Position numbers and translations under genes: made by a program. The notes under the pieces are model-generated. The model was given only the letters and a program-made list of their open reading frames with translations. It was not told the DNA's origin and did no database searches. From Gimesia alba (GTDB lineage Bacteria; Planctomycetota; Planctomycetia; Planctomycetales; Planctomycetaceae), in NCBI RefSeq assembly GCF_007744675.1, contig NZ_CP036269.1:4195546-4259545 (forward strand): a DNA stretch of 64,000 nucleotides, given 5' to 3'. Positions 28,163 through 37,389 of this stretch are shown here, piece by piece (positions within the stretch are counted from its first letter, which is position 1; every line of letters starts with the position of its first letter).

Positions 28163-28528
28163 GTGACCAATCTACCAGCTGATGCATCTTCAGATACTCA
28201 AAATCCCCAACAGGACACAAACGGACTTACCTTAACACAATTCCAATCTGTCATTCACACAATGTTCTTCGAAAAAGATCAGTCTCGGGGAATCGAAGGC
28301 ACATTTATGTGGTTTATGGAAGAAGTGGGTGAACTGTCGTCCGCACTGCGGGATAATAATGACCGGGAGAATCTGGCTGAAGAATTTGCTGATGTTTTGG
28401 CCTGGTTGGCCACAATGGCGAATGTCGCCGGCATTGATCTGGAACAGGCAGTTACCCGAAAATATGTTCAAGGGTGCCCGCGCTGCCATCAGACCGTCTG
28501 TACCTGTGACATTGCCCGCAAACCTTGA
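28163..28528 (+). CDS. MazG-like nucleotide pyrophosphohydrolase with C-terminal Cys cluster
   Basis: 121 residues. Translation starts at GTG with AAGGA 7 bases upstream. The MazG metal-binding pattern is clear: W-F-M-E-E-V-G-E-L-S-S-A-L then L-A-E-E-F-A-D-V-L-A-W-L. The family cleaves nucleoside triphosphates to monophosphate and pyrophosphate and cleans the nucleotide pool. The tail adds Cys105, Cys108, Cys113 and Cys115 (G-C-P-R-C then C-T-C), which looks like a small zinc site not present in classic MazG. It is 66 bases after the TPR-peptidase gene. The substrate cannot be told from sequence. Confidence 0.88.
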   Translation: MTNLPADASSDTQNPQQDTNGLTLTQFQSVIHTMFFEKDQSRGIEGTFMWFMEEVGELSSALRDNNDRENLAEEFADVLAWLATMANVAGIDLEQAVTRKYVQGCPRCHQTVCTCDIARKP

Positions 28529-28568
28529 AACGTAAACACGATTCCTGCCGAGATTTGTGGCATATAGA

Positions 28569-28598
28569 TTGACACTGCTTGACTCCTGAATTTAGACT
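28569..28598 (+). promoter_or_regulatory. Possible promoter ahead of the envelope cluster
   Basis: Exact TTGACA (28569-28574), 18-base spacer, TAGACT (28593-28598, four of six to consensus), about 75 bases upstream of the first cluster gene. A small TGAAGC/GCTTCA hairpin (28611-28626) follows in the leader. Confidence 0.35.
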
Positions 28599-28674
28599 GG
28601 AGTAATGCGGTGAAGCCCTGGCTTCATTCTCCTTTCAGCAATATTCTCTCATCTCAGATTGCTAACGCATCAAT

Positions 28675-30456
28675 ATGAATATTTATTGCGCTGTTCAAAG
28701 TTGGATCTCGGCTTGCAGACATGCTCGCCTTTGTGGCGGATCATGCCTGATGGCACTGATTGTTTTCTTTACGTTCCAGAGCACCGCATATGCACAGCCC
28801 CCCAAGGCAGAAATTGATGCCGCCATCAAACGAGGCGTTGCCTTTCTGAAGCAAAAAAAAGACTACGGCCGCACAGGGATCAATGCGTTTGTCGCTTACA
28901 CCTTGCTGAAATCAGGGGAATCGCCGGAATCACCCTATATTCAGAACTGCATCAAAAACATCCTGGCTGACCATCAACAGAAAAATAAACAAGGAGAATT
29001 AGTCTATCAACCGGGTAGTGATTACAACTATTGTGCCGGGGTTCAGTTGATGGTTCTGGAAGCGATCAGTCCGGAATTATATTACGAAGAAATTCGCACA
29101 ACAACCGAATTTCTTATCAGCACGCAATTACCCGGTGGGGGTTGGTTTTACCCGCAAGACACCCCCAATAATGGTGACACCAGTATCTCACAATATGCTA
29201 TCCTGGGCCTCTGGGCTGCAGAGCGTGCTGGAGTCGTCGTTCCCACAACGGTCTGGGACAAAGCTGCACGCTGGCATCTATCGACCCAGCTCACTAATGG
29301 TGCTTTTTCCTACCATCCCGGAACTCGATCTGAAAGTGCCGCCAAACATACTATGGCAGTCGCGGGCACAGGTAGTATGTATATTATTTCGATGCAACTC
29401 TATCCCGATGGCAAATTGCGTACGGGCCCTGTTGTAAAACAGAAGAAGCCCCCCAAAATGCGATTTGGTTTTCTTGAGAAAGTTGAACTCTCGGAAAAAG
29501 AGAAGGGAGAAGAGGAAAAAAACCCCTTTACCAAACCGACGATCAGTTATGCCGCGCTCCAGGGGGGAAAATCAAAAGGAGCCAATTGGGTTATCAATAA
29601 CTACAATGTCCGTAACCCTACAGGTTGGCCCAACTATTATCTGTATGGAATTGAAAGAATTGCCGCGCTGGCCGATACACAAAAACTGGGACCACACGAC
29701 TGGTACGCAGATGGTGCCCGGCAACTCTTGACGACCCAACTGGCAGATGGAAGCTGGAAAGGCGTCGGAAATGTCCACGCCTCGACCTGCCTGGCGATTA
29801 TTTTTCTTTCAAAAGCAACGGTAAAAACACTCGGTCGCAAATATAAACCGGAACCCGTTGGCGCCGGCCTGTTAGCAGGGGGGAGAGGACTTCCTAAAAA
29901 TCTGGCTGAAGTCCAGATGAGAAATGGCAAAATCGAAAACAAAAAACTCTCGGGCGATTTGAGCGAGTTACTCGCTCAACTGGAAAACCCTGCCACTGCC
30001 GACCTGGATACCACTCAGGAAACATTGGTTGAAACAATCACATTAGGAGATCGCGAACAACTGATCAAGCAGAAAGATCGCGTTTTAAAACTCATTGATG
30101 CCAGATCCCCCGATGTGCGCAGAACTGCGTTTTGGGCACTAGCCCGCACCAACGATTTCCGAATGGCTCCCCACCTGATTCGTGCATTAAAAGACCCTGA
30201 CTTAGGCGTTCGGATCGAAGCACGAAATGGGCTGTGTACCCTGAGTCGGAAAATTCGTGGCTTGGGCATGCCAGCAGATCCCCTGGCCGATGCCCCAGAA
30301 AATCTTCCTGAAGCAGAACGTCTGAAGCTGGTCGAGGCCTGGTCAGATGAAGCCACCAAACGCTGGCAAAAATGGTACAACAGTATAAAGCCCTTCGAAG
30401 AAAAGTTTGACCTCTATGAAGTTCTGAATCAGTTCCCTCAATCAAAAAACAAATAA
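28675..30456 (+). CDS. Secreted squalene-cyclase/prenyltransferase-like toroid protein with HEAT-like tail
   Basis: 593 residues. A signal peptide (ending S-T-A-Y-A before Q-P-P) is followed by alpha-alpha-toroid repeats up to about residue 400, with G-G-G-W-F-Y, G-A-F-S-Y and G-S-W-K-G of the prenyltransferase/squalene oxidase repeat type. The D-x-D-D acid motif of true cyclases is not visible and the protein is exported, so enzymatic cyclisation is unlikely; a binding role is more plausible. Residues about 460-560 look like HEAT repeats (D-V-R-R-T-A-F-W-A-L-A-R). This is the first gene of the eight-gene envelope cluster; the TonB-like gene follows after 39 bases. Confidence 0.75.
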   Translation: MNIYCAVQSWISACRHARLCGGSCLMALIVFFTFQSTAYAQPPKAEIDAAIKRGVAFLKQKKDYGRTGINAFVAYTLLKSGESPESPYIQNCIKNILADHQQKNKQGELVYQPGSDYNYCAGVQLMVLEAISPELYYEEIRTTTEFLISTQLPGGGWFYPQDTPNNGDTSISQYAILGLWAAERAGVVVPTTVWDKAARWHLSTQLTNGAFSYHPGTRSESAAKHTMAVAGTGSMYIISMQLYPDGKLRTGPVVKQKKPPKMRFGFLEKVELSEKEKGEEEKNPFTKPTISYAALQGGKSKGANWVINNYNVRNPTGWPNYYLYGIERIAALADTQKLGPHDWYADGARQLLTTQLADGSWKGVGNVHASTCLAIIFLSKATVKTLGRKYKPEPVGAGLLAGGRGLPKNLAEVQMRNGKIENKKLSGDLSELLAQLENPATADLDTTQETLVETITLGDREQLIKQKDRVLKLIDARSPDVRRTAFWALARTNDFRMAPHLIRALKDPDLGVRIEARNGLCTLSRKIRGLGMPADPLADAPENLPEAERLKLVEAWSDEATKRWQKWYNSIKPFEEKFDLYEVLNQFPQSKNK

Positions 30457-30495
30457 ATCGACAAAACGAATTCAAGAGCAGGATCGTCAAAGACA

Positions 30496-31395
30496 ATGGC
30501 AAAGACGACATCACAACCAGATCATCGGAAGGCACCGGTCATGCGAGTTACGCAATATGATCAGGTAAGCTCTTCACTGATTGCAGTCGTGCTGGCGCTG
30601 ATCATTGCCGTCTTATGGCTCTCCATTGTCTGGGTCACCAATCGGCTACCTCAAACCGAAAATGATGTCGCACTGGAAATGGTTGATCTGGCTGGGGGAG
30701 CAGAAGATGGTTCGCCTGATGAATCTTTACAGGTGGAATCACCGGAAGACCCTGTTGATGATCCCTCTCAGATCGACACGCCTGAAGAAGAAAATCAGGT
30801 GGAGGAAATGCTGGATAGTGTCGTCGAGCTCTCAGACAAAGCGACTCAGCAGGTTCAACAGCAAACACAAACCGACCTGACCAACTCGGGAAAAATGGGA
30901 AGTGCCGCCGGCACCGGAAAACGTGCCTTGGGTTTTGGACCCGGCAAAAAAGGCCTCCCGCGGGAACAACGCTGGTTCATCAAGTTTTCCGATCGCGGTT
31001 CGCTGATCGATTATGCCAAACAACTCGACTATTTCAAAATCGAATTAGGAGCTTTGTTGAAAAGCGGTCAGATGATCTACTTATCGAATGTCTCATCGAC
31101 CAAACCAGTGACACGGGTCGCTTCTTCCGGGGCCAATGAAAAACGACTCTATATGACCTGGCAAGGAGGCGAACGCAGAACCAGTGATCTCAGCTTGTTT
31201 AAAAAAGCAGGCCATGACGTCACAGGGGCGATTCTGTTCCACTTTTATCCAAAGGAAACAGAAAACCAACTGCTTTTGATGGAAAAAAAATATAGAAACA
31301 AGAATTTTGATGAAATCCGACGTACTTATTTTACAGTCCGCGGTGATCGTAGAGGATATAATTTCGAAGTGACTCGTCAAACTTATTTTCGATAA
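30496..31395 (+). CDS. Single-pass anchor protein in the TonB position of an Exb cluster
   Basis: 299 residues. An alternative ATG at 30541 has a better ribosome-binding site (GGAAGG, 8 bases) and would give 284. One transmembrane helix lies near 27-50, then an acidic linker (about 55-125) in place of the Pro-rich spacer of TonB. A Gly-rich hinge (G-F-G-P-G-K-K-G) and a compact C-terminal domain of about 140 residues follow. I do not recognise that domain, and it is not a classical TonB C-terminus. Position directly before exbB and exbD, and topology, suggest that it transmits energy from the ExbBD motor. This is inference from context. Confidence 0.65.
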   Translation: MAKTTSQPDHRKAPVMRVTQYDQVSSSLIAVVLALIIAVLWLSIVWVTNRLPQTENDVALEMVDLAGGAEDGSPDESLQVESPEDPVDDPSQIDTPEEENQVEEMLDSVVELSDKATQQVQQQTQTDLTNSGKMGSAAGTGKRALGFGPGKKGLPREQRWFIKFSDRGSLIDYAKQLDYFKIELGALLKSGQMIYLSNVSSTKPVTRVASSGANEKRLYMTWQGGERRTSDLSLFKKAGHDVTGAILFHFYPKETENQLLLMEKKYRNKNFDEIRRTYFTVRGDRRGYNFEVTRQTYFR

Positions 31396-31415
31396 CGACA
31401 CAAAAGTAGGCATCT

Positions 31416-32072
31416 ATGAATTACTCACTCGCTCCTATCTTAAACGCTGCCGGAATCGCCATCTATGTTGCCTTAGGGTTAACCGCATTGTACGGCGTCT
31501 TTTGTGTGATCCTGCTGGTCAGACAGATCTCCCAAAAACGGTTTTTGACACAAAATGCAGCCAATGAATTCCTGGACCAGATCCATGAAGACATTGAGAA
31601 AAAAGATTATGAATCGGTTGTCAACCTTTGTGATTCCCCCCCTTACTGGAGCAAGGCAGTACCACAATTGATCCTGGTCGCAATGGCCAATATGGAACGC
31701 CCGGCGAAAAAACTCAGACAGATGCTCGCTGAAAAGTTTGAACGGGACATTTTAGCTGAGCTTGAATATCGAGTGTCCTGGATCAGCACGATTGTTAAAA
31801 GTGCGCCGATGTTGGGACTATTGGGGACTGTGATCGGGATGATCAACGCTTTTGACAAAATCGGAAACATGCAGGAATCGGGCGGCGATCCCAGCCAACT
31901 GGCCGGCGAAATCAGTTTTGCTTTATTCACCACAGCTGCAGGTCTGGCGGTAGCGATCCCTCTGGTGATGGCTGGTGCTTTAATACACGTTCGCATTGGA
32001 AAACTGCAAGATTCGGTTCAAGAACATACGGGAGAGTTTCTGGATATTCTGGAAGCCTCGCGCAAGTCATGA
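31416..32072 (+). CDS. exbB: MotA/TolQ/ExbB proton-channel family protein
   Basis: 218 residues. Three membrane helices: near 10-35, 122-147 (A-P-M-L-G-L-L-G-T-V-I-G-M) and 166-192 (F-T-T-A-A-G-L-A-V-A-I-P-L). This is the ExbB/TolQ arrangement, with a cytoplasmic loop of about 85 residues. Pentamers of this family surround an ExbD/TolR dimer and couple proton flow to rotation or force. Start with AGTAGG upstream, 20 bases after the anchor gene and 21 before the first ExbD. The symbol marks the family only; the client process is unknown. Confidence 0.92.
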   Translation: MNYSLAPILNAAGIAIYVALGLTALYGVFCVILLVRQISQKRFLTQNAANEFLDQIHEDIEKKDYESVVNLCDSPPYWSKAVPQLILVAMANMERPAKKLRQMLAEKFERDILAELEYRVSWISTIVKSAPMLGLLGTVIGMINAFDKIGNMQESGGDPSQLAGEISFALFTTAAGLAVAIPLVMAGALIHVRIGKLQDSVQEHTGEFLDILEASRKS

Positions 32073-32093
32073 TTCTGGTAAGGTAAATCGAAC

Positions 32094-32573
32094 ATGGCTC
32101 AAAATAAATCATTATTCAATACAGACGATGATGGCTGGAAAAAAAAGTCCACAACAGGTGGAGGGGGTGACGATCTGGACATCACTCCAATGATTGACGT
32201 CACCTTTCTGTTGCTTATTTTTTTCATGGTGACATCCACCATGCAGGCCACACAGGATTCCGACGTTCCCGTCGCCCGACACGGTGTTGGCGTGGATACT
32301 CGCGGATCATCTATCGTTCTGGTGCATAATGATGGCAATGGACTGAATGGAACGAGTGTTGTGGAATTCAAAGAAGCGGGCAATGCGGTCGAAGTCACGC
32401 TGGAAGAACTGACAGCACGCATCCGAGAACGAGTTCAGGGTGGTGTGATGGATGTGATTATTAAAGCAGATCGGGGTGTACCTCATGGATTTGTTCAAGA
32501 GGTTACCCGGGCTGTGACCGAAGTCGACGGCGTTAAATTTTATATCGGAATTGAAGAGAAGAAAAAGAATTAA
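32094..32573 (+). CDS. exbD: ExbD/TolR family protein
   Basis: 159 residues. A Gly-rich cytoplasmic N-terminus is followed by the family signature D-I-T-P-M-I-D-V-T-F-L-L-L-I-F-F-M with the essential membrane Asp35. The periplasmic domain ends in I-I-K-A-D-R-G-V-P-H-G-F-V. It works with ExbB as the proton-carrying stator rod. A second, longer ExbD lies 70 bases downstream, so the motor may hold an ExbD heterodimer or use two alternatives. Confidence 0.92.
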   Translation: MAQNKSLFNTDDDGWKKKSTTGGGGDDLDITPMIDVTFLLLIFFMVTSTMQATQDSDVPVARHGVGVDTRGSSIVLVHNDGNGLNGTSVVEFKEAGNAVEVTLEELTARIRERVQGGVMDVIIKADRGVPHGFVQEVTRAVTEVDGVKFYIGIEEKKKN

Positions 32574-32643
32574 TCATTATTCGGCGATATGCCTCAATTG
32601 GGGGATCATCTCCTCAACAAGAAAACAAGATCATAAATAAGAA

Positions 32644-33675
32644 ATGCCTATCAAGTTTTATTGTAATCAATGTGGTCAAAGATTAAGCATCTCCAGCAAG
32701 AAAGCAGGAAAAACCGTTTCCTGCCCTGCTTGCCACAAACAGATTACGATTCCACTCAAGAGCCAAGCTCGTCGCTCAGAACAGACAGAAAACAGGGCAG
32801 CACCGCCCACTGAAGCAGACCTGTCTCCCCAGATCAATACACCACTTGATCAAGATCAAAATCAACTTCTCGACGATTTGGATGATTTAGGACCACTCGG
32901 AGAAAGCTGGGATGAACTCCTCGATGATGACTGGGAAGTGGCTGCTGCCGAGGAAGCCAGCCAGCCAGTAGTAGCGGAAGCACAGGAAGATCAGATTGAC
33001 GAACCCGAAGTAGAAAAAACCGCTCCAACTGAGAAACAGCAGCCCACTGCGGAAGTAACGTCCCCTCCCAAGGAGCAGAGTACTCCCCCTGAACCCGTTT
33101 CTCCTGTAACAGAGACTAAGCCGAAAGTGGAAAAAACAAAAGCCGCTGTGAGCACGGTGGCTGCTACTTCAACCGTCACATCAATGCAATTTGAAGAGGA
33201 TGATGAAGACGAAGATGACGAGGATGAAGGATTTTCGATCCGATCTGCAGAATCAGATTTTGAAGAGATGGACCTGACTCCCATGGTCGATGTCACGTTT
33301 CTCTTACTGATCTTTTTCATGATCACCGCGTCGTTCAGCCTGCAAAAAAGTATTCAGGTGCCCCCACCCAATCCCGATGAAGATGGTGTTTCACAATCAC
33401 TGCAAACACTCGATGATTTTCGTGAAGAATCGATAATCGTTGAGATTGATAATAATAATGGAATTTACGTTGATGACACCAAACTTGCAAATCCGTCCGA
33501 AATTGTGCAGGCGATTTTAGACCGCCGCGATCAGGCCGGAAAACCCAAACGTGAATTAGTACTCAGCGCGCATAAAGCAGCCCGGCACGAAACAGTCGTT
33601 GCTGTCGTCGATGCTGCCAACGAAGTCGGTATGCAGAAAATTAGACTCGCCACGTATCGCGGTCCTGAAGACTGA
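32644..33675 (+). CDS. ExbD/TolR protein fused to an N-terminal zinc ribbon
   Basis: 343 residues. The N-terminus has a zinc ribbon with Cys7, Cys10, Cys27 and Cys30. An acidic/Pro/Glu-rich linker of about 170 residues follows, with a run of alternating Asp and Glu near 185-200. Then comes an ExbD signature, D-L-T-P-M-V-D-V-T-F-L-L-L-I-F-F-M with Asp216 as the expected proton carrier, and a periplasmic ExbD domain. The ribbon is cytoplasmic if normal ExbD topology holds. It could dock a cytoplasmic partner or sense metal. The weak ribosome-binding site (AAGAA) may lower its level relative to the first ExbD. Confidence 0.9.
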   Translation: MPIKFYCNQCGQRLSISSKKAGKTVSCPACHKQITIPLKSQARRSEQTENRAAPPTEADLSPQINTPLDQDQNQLLDDLDDLGPLGESWDELLDDDWEVAAAEEASQPVVAEAQEDQIDEPEVEKTAPTEKQQPTAEVTSPPKEQSTPPEPVSPVTETKPKVEKTKAAVSTVAATSTVTSMQFEEDDEDEDDEDEGFSIRSAESDFEEMDLTPMVDVTFLLLIFFMITASFSLQKSIQVPPPNPDEDGVSQSLQTLDDFREESIIVEIDNNNGIYVDDTKLANPSEIVQAILDRRDQAGKPKRELVLSAHKAARHETVVAVVDAANEVGMQKIRLATYRGPED

Positions 33676-33741
33676 CATCTGAGAAGGACTTTATTATCCA
33701 ATCATCTGCTTCACGAATTTCTGTAAAGATAAGTAATTGAA

Positions 33742-36700
33742 ATGGCCAGTTTAGAAATATCATTCTTGTCCGGAAAAACTCAGATCATTGAGCTATCCAA
33801 ACAACAGCCTGTTTCAATCGGCAGTCATACATCAAACGATTTACAGATTGATAGCGATGGCGTCGCTTCGATGCAATGCAGGATCAGCTGGAATAAAAAA
33901 GGATACGAAGCTTTAGCTGCAACCAGCGATGGCATTGAAATCAATGGAACCATGTCCGGACGGTCGCTCTTGAGCGATGGAGATTTAATCCGCATCGGGG
34001 AAGCAGATATCCTGTTCGTAGATGAAGTCGATCTTCTGGACCTCAGTGCGCCGCTCCCTGATGTCACAGGCGATCAGGAAAGTTCCATGTATGACCTGAA
34101 ACCGGTCAGCCAGGATATGGGTGATCTCGAACTACGCACGCCTGCGAAGTCCAAAGAAACAACAAAAGCCAGTTCAAAATCTAAAAAGAAGAACTCATCG
34201 AAAACCAGAAAAGAGAAAAAACCAACGAAGCCAGAGGAAACACCAGAAGAAGAATTGCCACCCGATGATGATCTGGATTTGGCATCAGCGGCTGAACTAC
34301 TCAAGGAATCAGAACCGAATAAGCCAGCATCTGCTGCCCCGAAACAGTTTCTATCTCGCTCCAGTGAACATGCATCCGAAGAACCGACCGAACCTGGAAC
34401 AACAGCAAAGCCTGATAAAAACAGTGCCCTCTCGCTGAAAGATCGAATTCGACATCGCTCTTCCCGCAATGCAGTCCGCCCGGGTGAACGCCAAATCGTC
34501 CGATCACCACTGGTGCTTTCATTAACCGGTGGCGCCGTGCTGCTGACACTGACAGCACTCACATTCTGGTTTATTATTGGACGCGATACGGCTAAACGTC
34601 ACTACGACGCTGCCGTCCAGGAAATGGAAGCGGGAAAATATGCTCAGGCTATTCAACTCTTCGAATACTTTCTGGAAAATTATAACAAGAGTGATTATGC
34701 AGACGAAACACGCATATTGCTGAGTAAATCGTTTGTTGAAAAAGAAATCTCAGGCTCAACTCCTGCCTGGAATGCTGGTCTGGAAGCGACCAATAAATTC
34801 ATCAAAAAACACCGTGATGATACCAACTTCAAAGAACTCTACCCGACACTCGTCGATTACGGGCAACGCATCGCTCTCGGTGCAGTCGAAACAGCCAGCC
34901 GCACGAAAGAACGTGATCTATTAACCGTTTCCAAGAACGCCGAAAGTATTCTCACCCGGTACAGCCCGCAGGATGCTCCGCCAACTGACACGTTAGCTAA
35001 AATCAAAGCTGGTTACGAAAAGGCAGAAGCGGAGATTTTGCGAAAAGAAGTGTTTGATGTCGCCGTCAAAGAAATCGAAGAGGCCCTCAAGCAAAAACAG
35101 ACGCACCAGGCAATCGAACGCAGACGCCTGCTGCTGGATCGATATCCGTATTACAAAAATGACCGCAAGATGGCAACGATCCTGACTCAAATCCTGGAAG
35201 TAGAAAAAGGCCTGATTCAGACAAACAATGAGCCTATTCCCGCCTCAACAGAAAAGTACCCTGAAACGTTCCCACAAGCGGTTACCCTCGCACTTCACAC
35301 CCGCTCCCGATCGAACGATACTTCTGACGGGCGTAATGTATTCGCATTGGCGAACGGCAGTTGTTTTGGAATTGATTCCGTAACCGGCGATCCCATCTGG
35401 CGACGTCCAGTCGGCCTGGATGCTCCCTTTGCCCCGATCACCTTCTCAGGCAAAGAACCTTCCTTGCTGCTCTACGATACGCGTCACCAGGAACTTTTGT
35501 GCGTGACTCAAAAAGACGGAACGTTAGTCTGGCGCCAGAAACTCCCGGCGTCCCCTTCCGGAAAACCTTTGATTCACCAGGGGTTGGTGATCGTCTCCTG
35601 CAATTCAGGTGATTTATTAAACATTGACTTACTTAGTGGGAATATTACTTCACAACTCAAGTTTGCTCAGCCACTAGTCGGCGCCCCCGGTTTGGTCTAC
35701 GGCGAACAAGCGGTAGCTGTCGCCGGAAATCAAGCCGTCGTCTATCTGGTCTCCCTGCGTCCTTTTGAGTGTCAGAAAGTTGCTTCACTGGGCCACCGAC
35801 CGGGTACAGTAAAAATTCCTATTATTTCCATGGGAAAATTGCTCATGGTCTGTGAAAATGACCGTGCAGACTCTGCTCTACTCCATGTCCTGGATGGAAG
35901 CGGGGAAAACACAGCACTCAACGAACTCGAACAATATCGGATCAAAGGACATGTTCAGAGCATGCCCGTCCTGCGCGGCAAACAGTTATTTTTTCCAACC
36001 GTTCCCGAACGCATTACCGCCTTCACCGTCACTGATGAAGAAGGCAAACGAAAACTGTCAGAGATTGCCTCATATCAACTACAAGATCCGCTTTCCTGTC
36101 AGATCTACCTCTCTGCAGGATCAGGCGGTCAACTCTGGATGAGTAGTTCCGCACTACGAAAATTCACACTGCTCAACACCGGAATCAAAATGGACAAAAA
36201 GAAGATTGCAGATGGCTTAGGAGCACAGCCCATGCAATTGATTGGCAATAATCTCTATCTGGCCCGCCGACTGCTGTCTTCCAATTCCGTGATCTTTACG
36301 ATCGCCAACCGGAATGAAATGACCAGTTCCTGGAAATCGATATTAGGTACAGACATCCTGGCAACATACTCTTACGGAGATAAGCAAACGGATGGTTTAC
36401 TCTGTCTCACGTCAGATGGGGATATCTTTCGGCTCCGGAATAATGATTTTGCACCAGACGCAGCAAGCTTTAAAGAAAGAAACATTACCCAGTTAAAGCT
36501 TCCCGAAAGTCTTACCGCGCCACTGAAATCAACTCAATTTGCAAATGGAAAAATTGCAGTCTACTGTGGTCTCCCGGAACCGACGCTCTGGATTCTCAAC
36601 GCGTTTGGTCAACTCGAACAAACCATCGAACTCAAAGCCCCACTGGATACGATGCCTGTTTTCCTGGGTGATGGCATCGCTCTCCCCTTCGAGAAAAAAA

Positions 36701-37389
36701 TCGCCGTCTTCCGAAAAGGCCAAGGCATGAATACGGTCCAGGAATTCATCCTCCCGGAAAATATCGCCGCAGATGCACAGTGGAAGCAACTCGTTCCCAT
36801 CTCTCAGGATCAATGTATCGCTATTACATCCAGCGGCCAATTGATCTCTTTGCAATACCGTACCACTCCCATCCGGCATCTTGCAGTATTGTCAATCGCC
36901 GACTCAAAACAACCAATCGACTTTAAAGCGGCAAAAGGAAATAACATGCTGGCCATTGCCGACGCTTCAGGGCAACTACAACTGCTCGATGCGAAAACGG
37001 CTCAAGTCAAAGCAAAACTACAACTGCCAGTTCCCGCGACCAATGACCTTTGGATCACAGACGAATTACTGTTTGTCGAATCGAAACAAACGTTAAGCTG
37101 TTTTGATCTCAAGAATGAACTGCAAAAAGTATGGGAGCTCAAACTGCCAGGAGCCTCTCTGGCGGGCGCCCCGACGGTGATTGACAAGCGGCTTTTACTC
37201 TCGCTCCAGAATGGAGCTCTGCTCTCAGTGGATCCGCAATCTGGTCAAATTCAATCAAAGGCCAATGCCCCCTTGCCTGCCAGCGGATCAATTGTGAATC
37301 TGGAAAAACTGATTATCGTACCAACGGTCGATGGAAGCTTGTATCGAATTGATCAGGTCCTGCAGCAGAAAGGACAAGCATCACTATGA
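33742..37389 (+). CDS. FHA domain protein with one membrane helix and a periplasmic PQQ-type propeller
   Basis: 1215 residues. Residues 1-95 are an FHA domain (I-G-S-H-T-S-N-D-L-Q-I; R-I-S-W near 47; I-N-G-T), a module that binds phosphothreonine. Lys/Glu/Pro-rich linker follows, then a single membrane helix near 255-277 (L-S-L-T-G-G-A-V-L-L). Next are TPR-like helices (about 285-500) and a C-terminal half of repeated propeller blades (for example V-T-G-D-P-I-W-R-R-P-V, D-G-T-L-V-W-R-Q-K-L-P). It could carry a phosphorylation signal from the cytoplasm to an outer scaffold. It overlaps the next gene by 4 bases (ATGA). Confidence 0.85.
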   Translation: MASLEISFLSGKTQIIELSKQQPVSIGSHTSNDLQIDSDGVASMQCRISWNKKGYEALAATSDGIEINGTMSGRSLLSDGDLIRIGEADILFVDEVDLLDLSAPLPDVTGDQESSMYDLKPVSQDMGDLELRTPAKSKETTKASSKSKKKNSSKTRKEKKPTKPEETPEEELPPDDDLDLASAAELLKESEPNKPASAAPKQFLSRSSEHASEEPTEPGTTAKPDKNSALSLKDRIRHRSSRNAVRPGERQIVRSPLVLSLTGGAVLLTLTALTFWFIIGRDTAKRHYDAAVQEMEAGKYAQAIQLFEYFLENYNKSDYADETRILLSKSFVEKEISGSTPAWNAGLEATNKFIKKHRDDTNFKELYPTLVDYGQRIALGAVETASRTKERDLLTVSKNAESILTRYSPQDAPPTDTLAKIKAGYEKAEAEILRKEVFDVAVKEIEEALKQKQTHQAIERRRLLLDRYPYYKNDRKMATILTQILEVEKGLIQTNNEPIPASTEKYPETFPQAVTLALHTRSRSNDTSDGRNVFALANGSCFGIDSVTGDPIWRRPVGLDAPFAPITFSGKEPSLLLYDTRHQELLCVTQKDGTLVWRQKLPASPSGKPLIHQGLVIVSCNSGDLLNIDLLSGNITSQLKFAQPLVGAPGLVYGEQAVAVAGNQAVVYLVSLRPFECQKVASLGHRPGTVKIPIISMGKLLMVCENDRADSALLHVLDGSGENTALNELEQYRIKGHVQSMPVLRGKQLFFPTVPERITAFTVTDEEGKRKLSEIASYQLQDPLSCQIYLSAGSGGQLWMSSSALRKFTLLNTGIKMDKKKIADGLGAQPMQLIGNNLYLARRLLSSNSVIFTIANRNEMTSSWKSILGTDILATYSYGDKQTDGLLCLTSDGDIFRLRNNDFAPDAASFKERNITQLKLPESLTAPLKSTQFANGKIAVYCGLPEPTLWILNAFGQLEQTIELKAPLDTMPVFLGDGIALPFEKKIAVFRKGQGMNTVQEFILPENIAADAQWKQLVPISQDQCIAITSSGQLISLQYRTTPIRHLAVLSIADSKQPIDFKAAKGNNMLAIADASGQLQLLDAKTAQVKAKLQLPVPATNDLWITDELLFVESKQTLSCFDLKNELQKVWELKLPGASLAGAPTVIDKRLLLSLQNGALLSVDPQSGQIQSKANAPLPASGSIVNLEKLIIVPTVDGSLYRIDQVLQQKGQASL

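Noticed and set aside
28548..28572. Sigma-54-like promoter TGGCAT-N5-TTGA upstream of the envelope cluster
   Set aside because: The -12 GC dinucleotide is GA here, which usually abolishes sigma-54 recognition, and an overlapping TTGACA offers a simpler reading.
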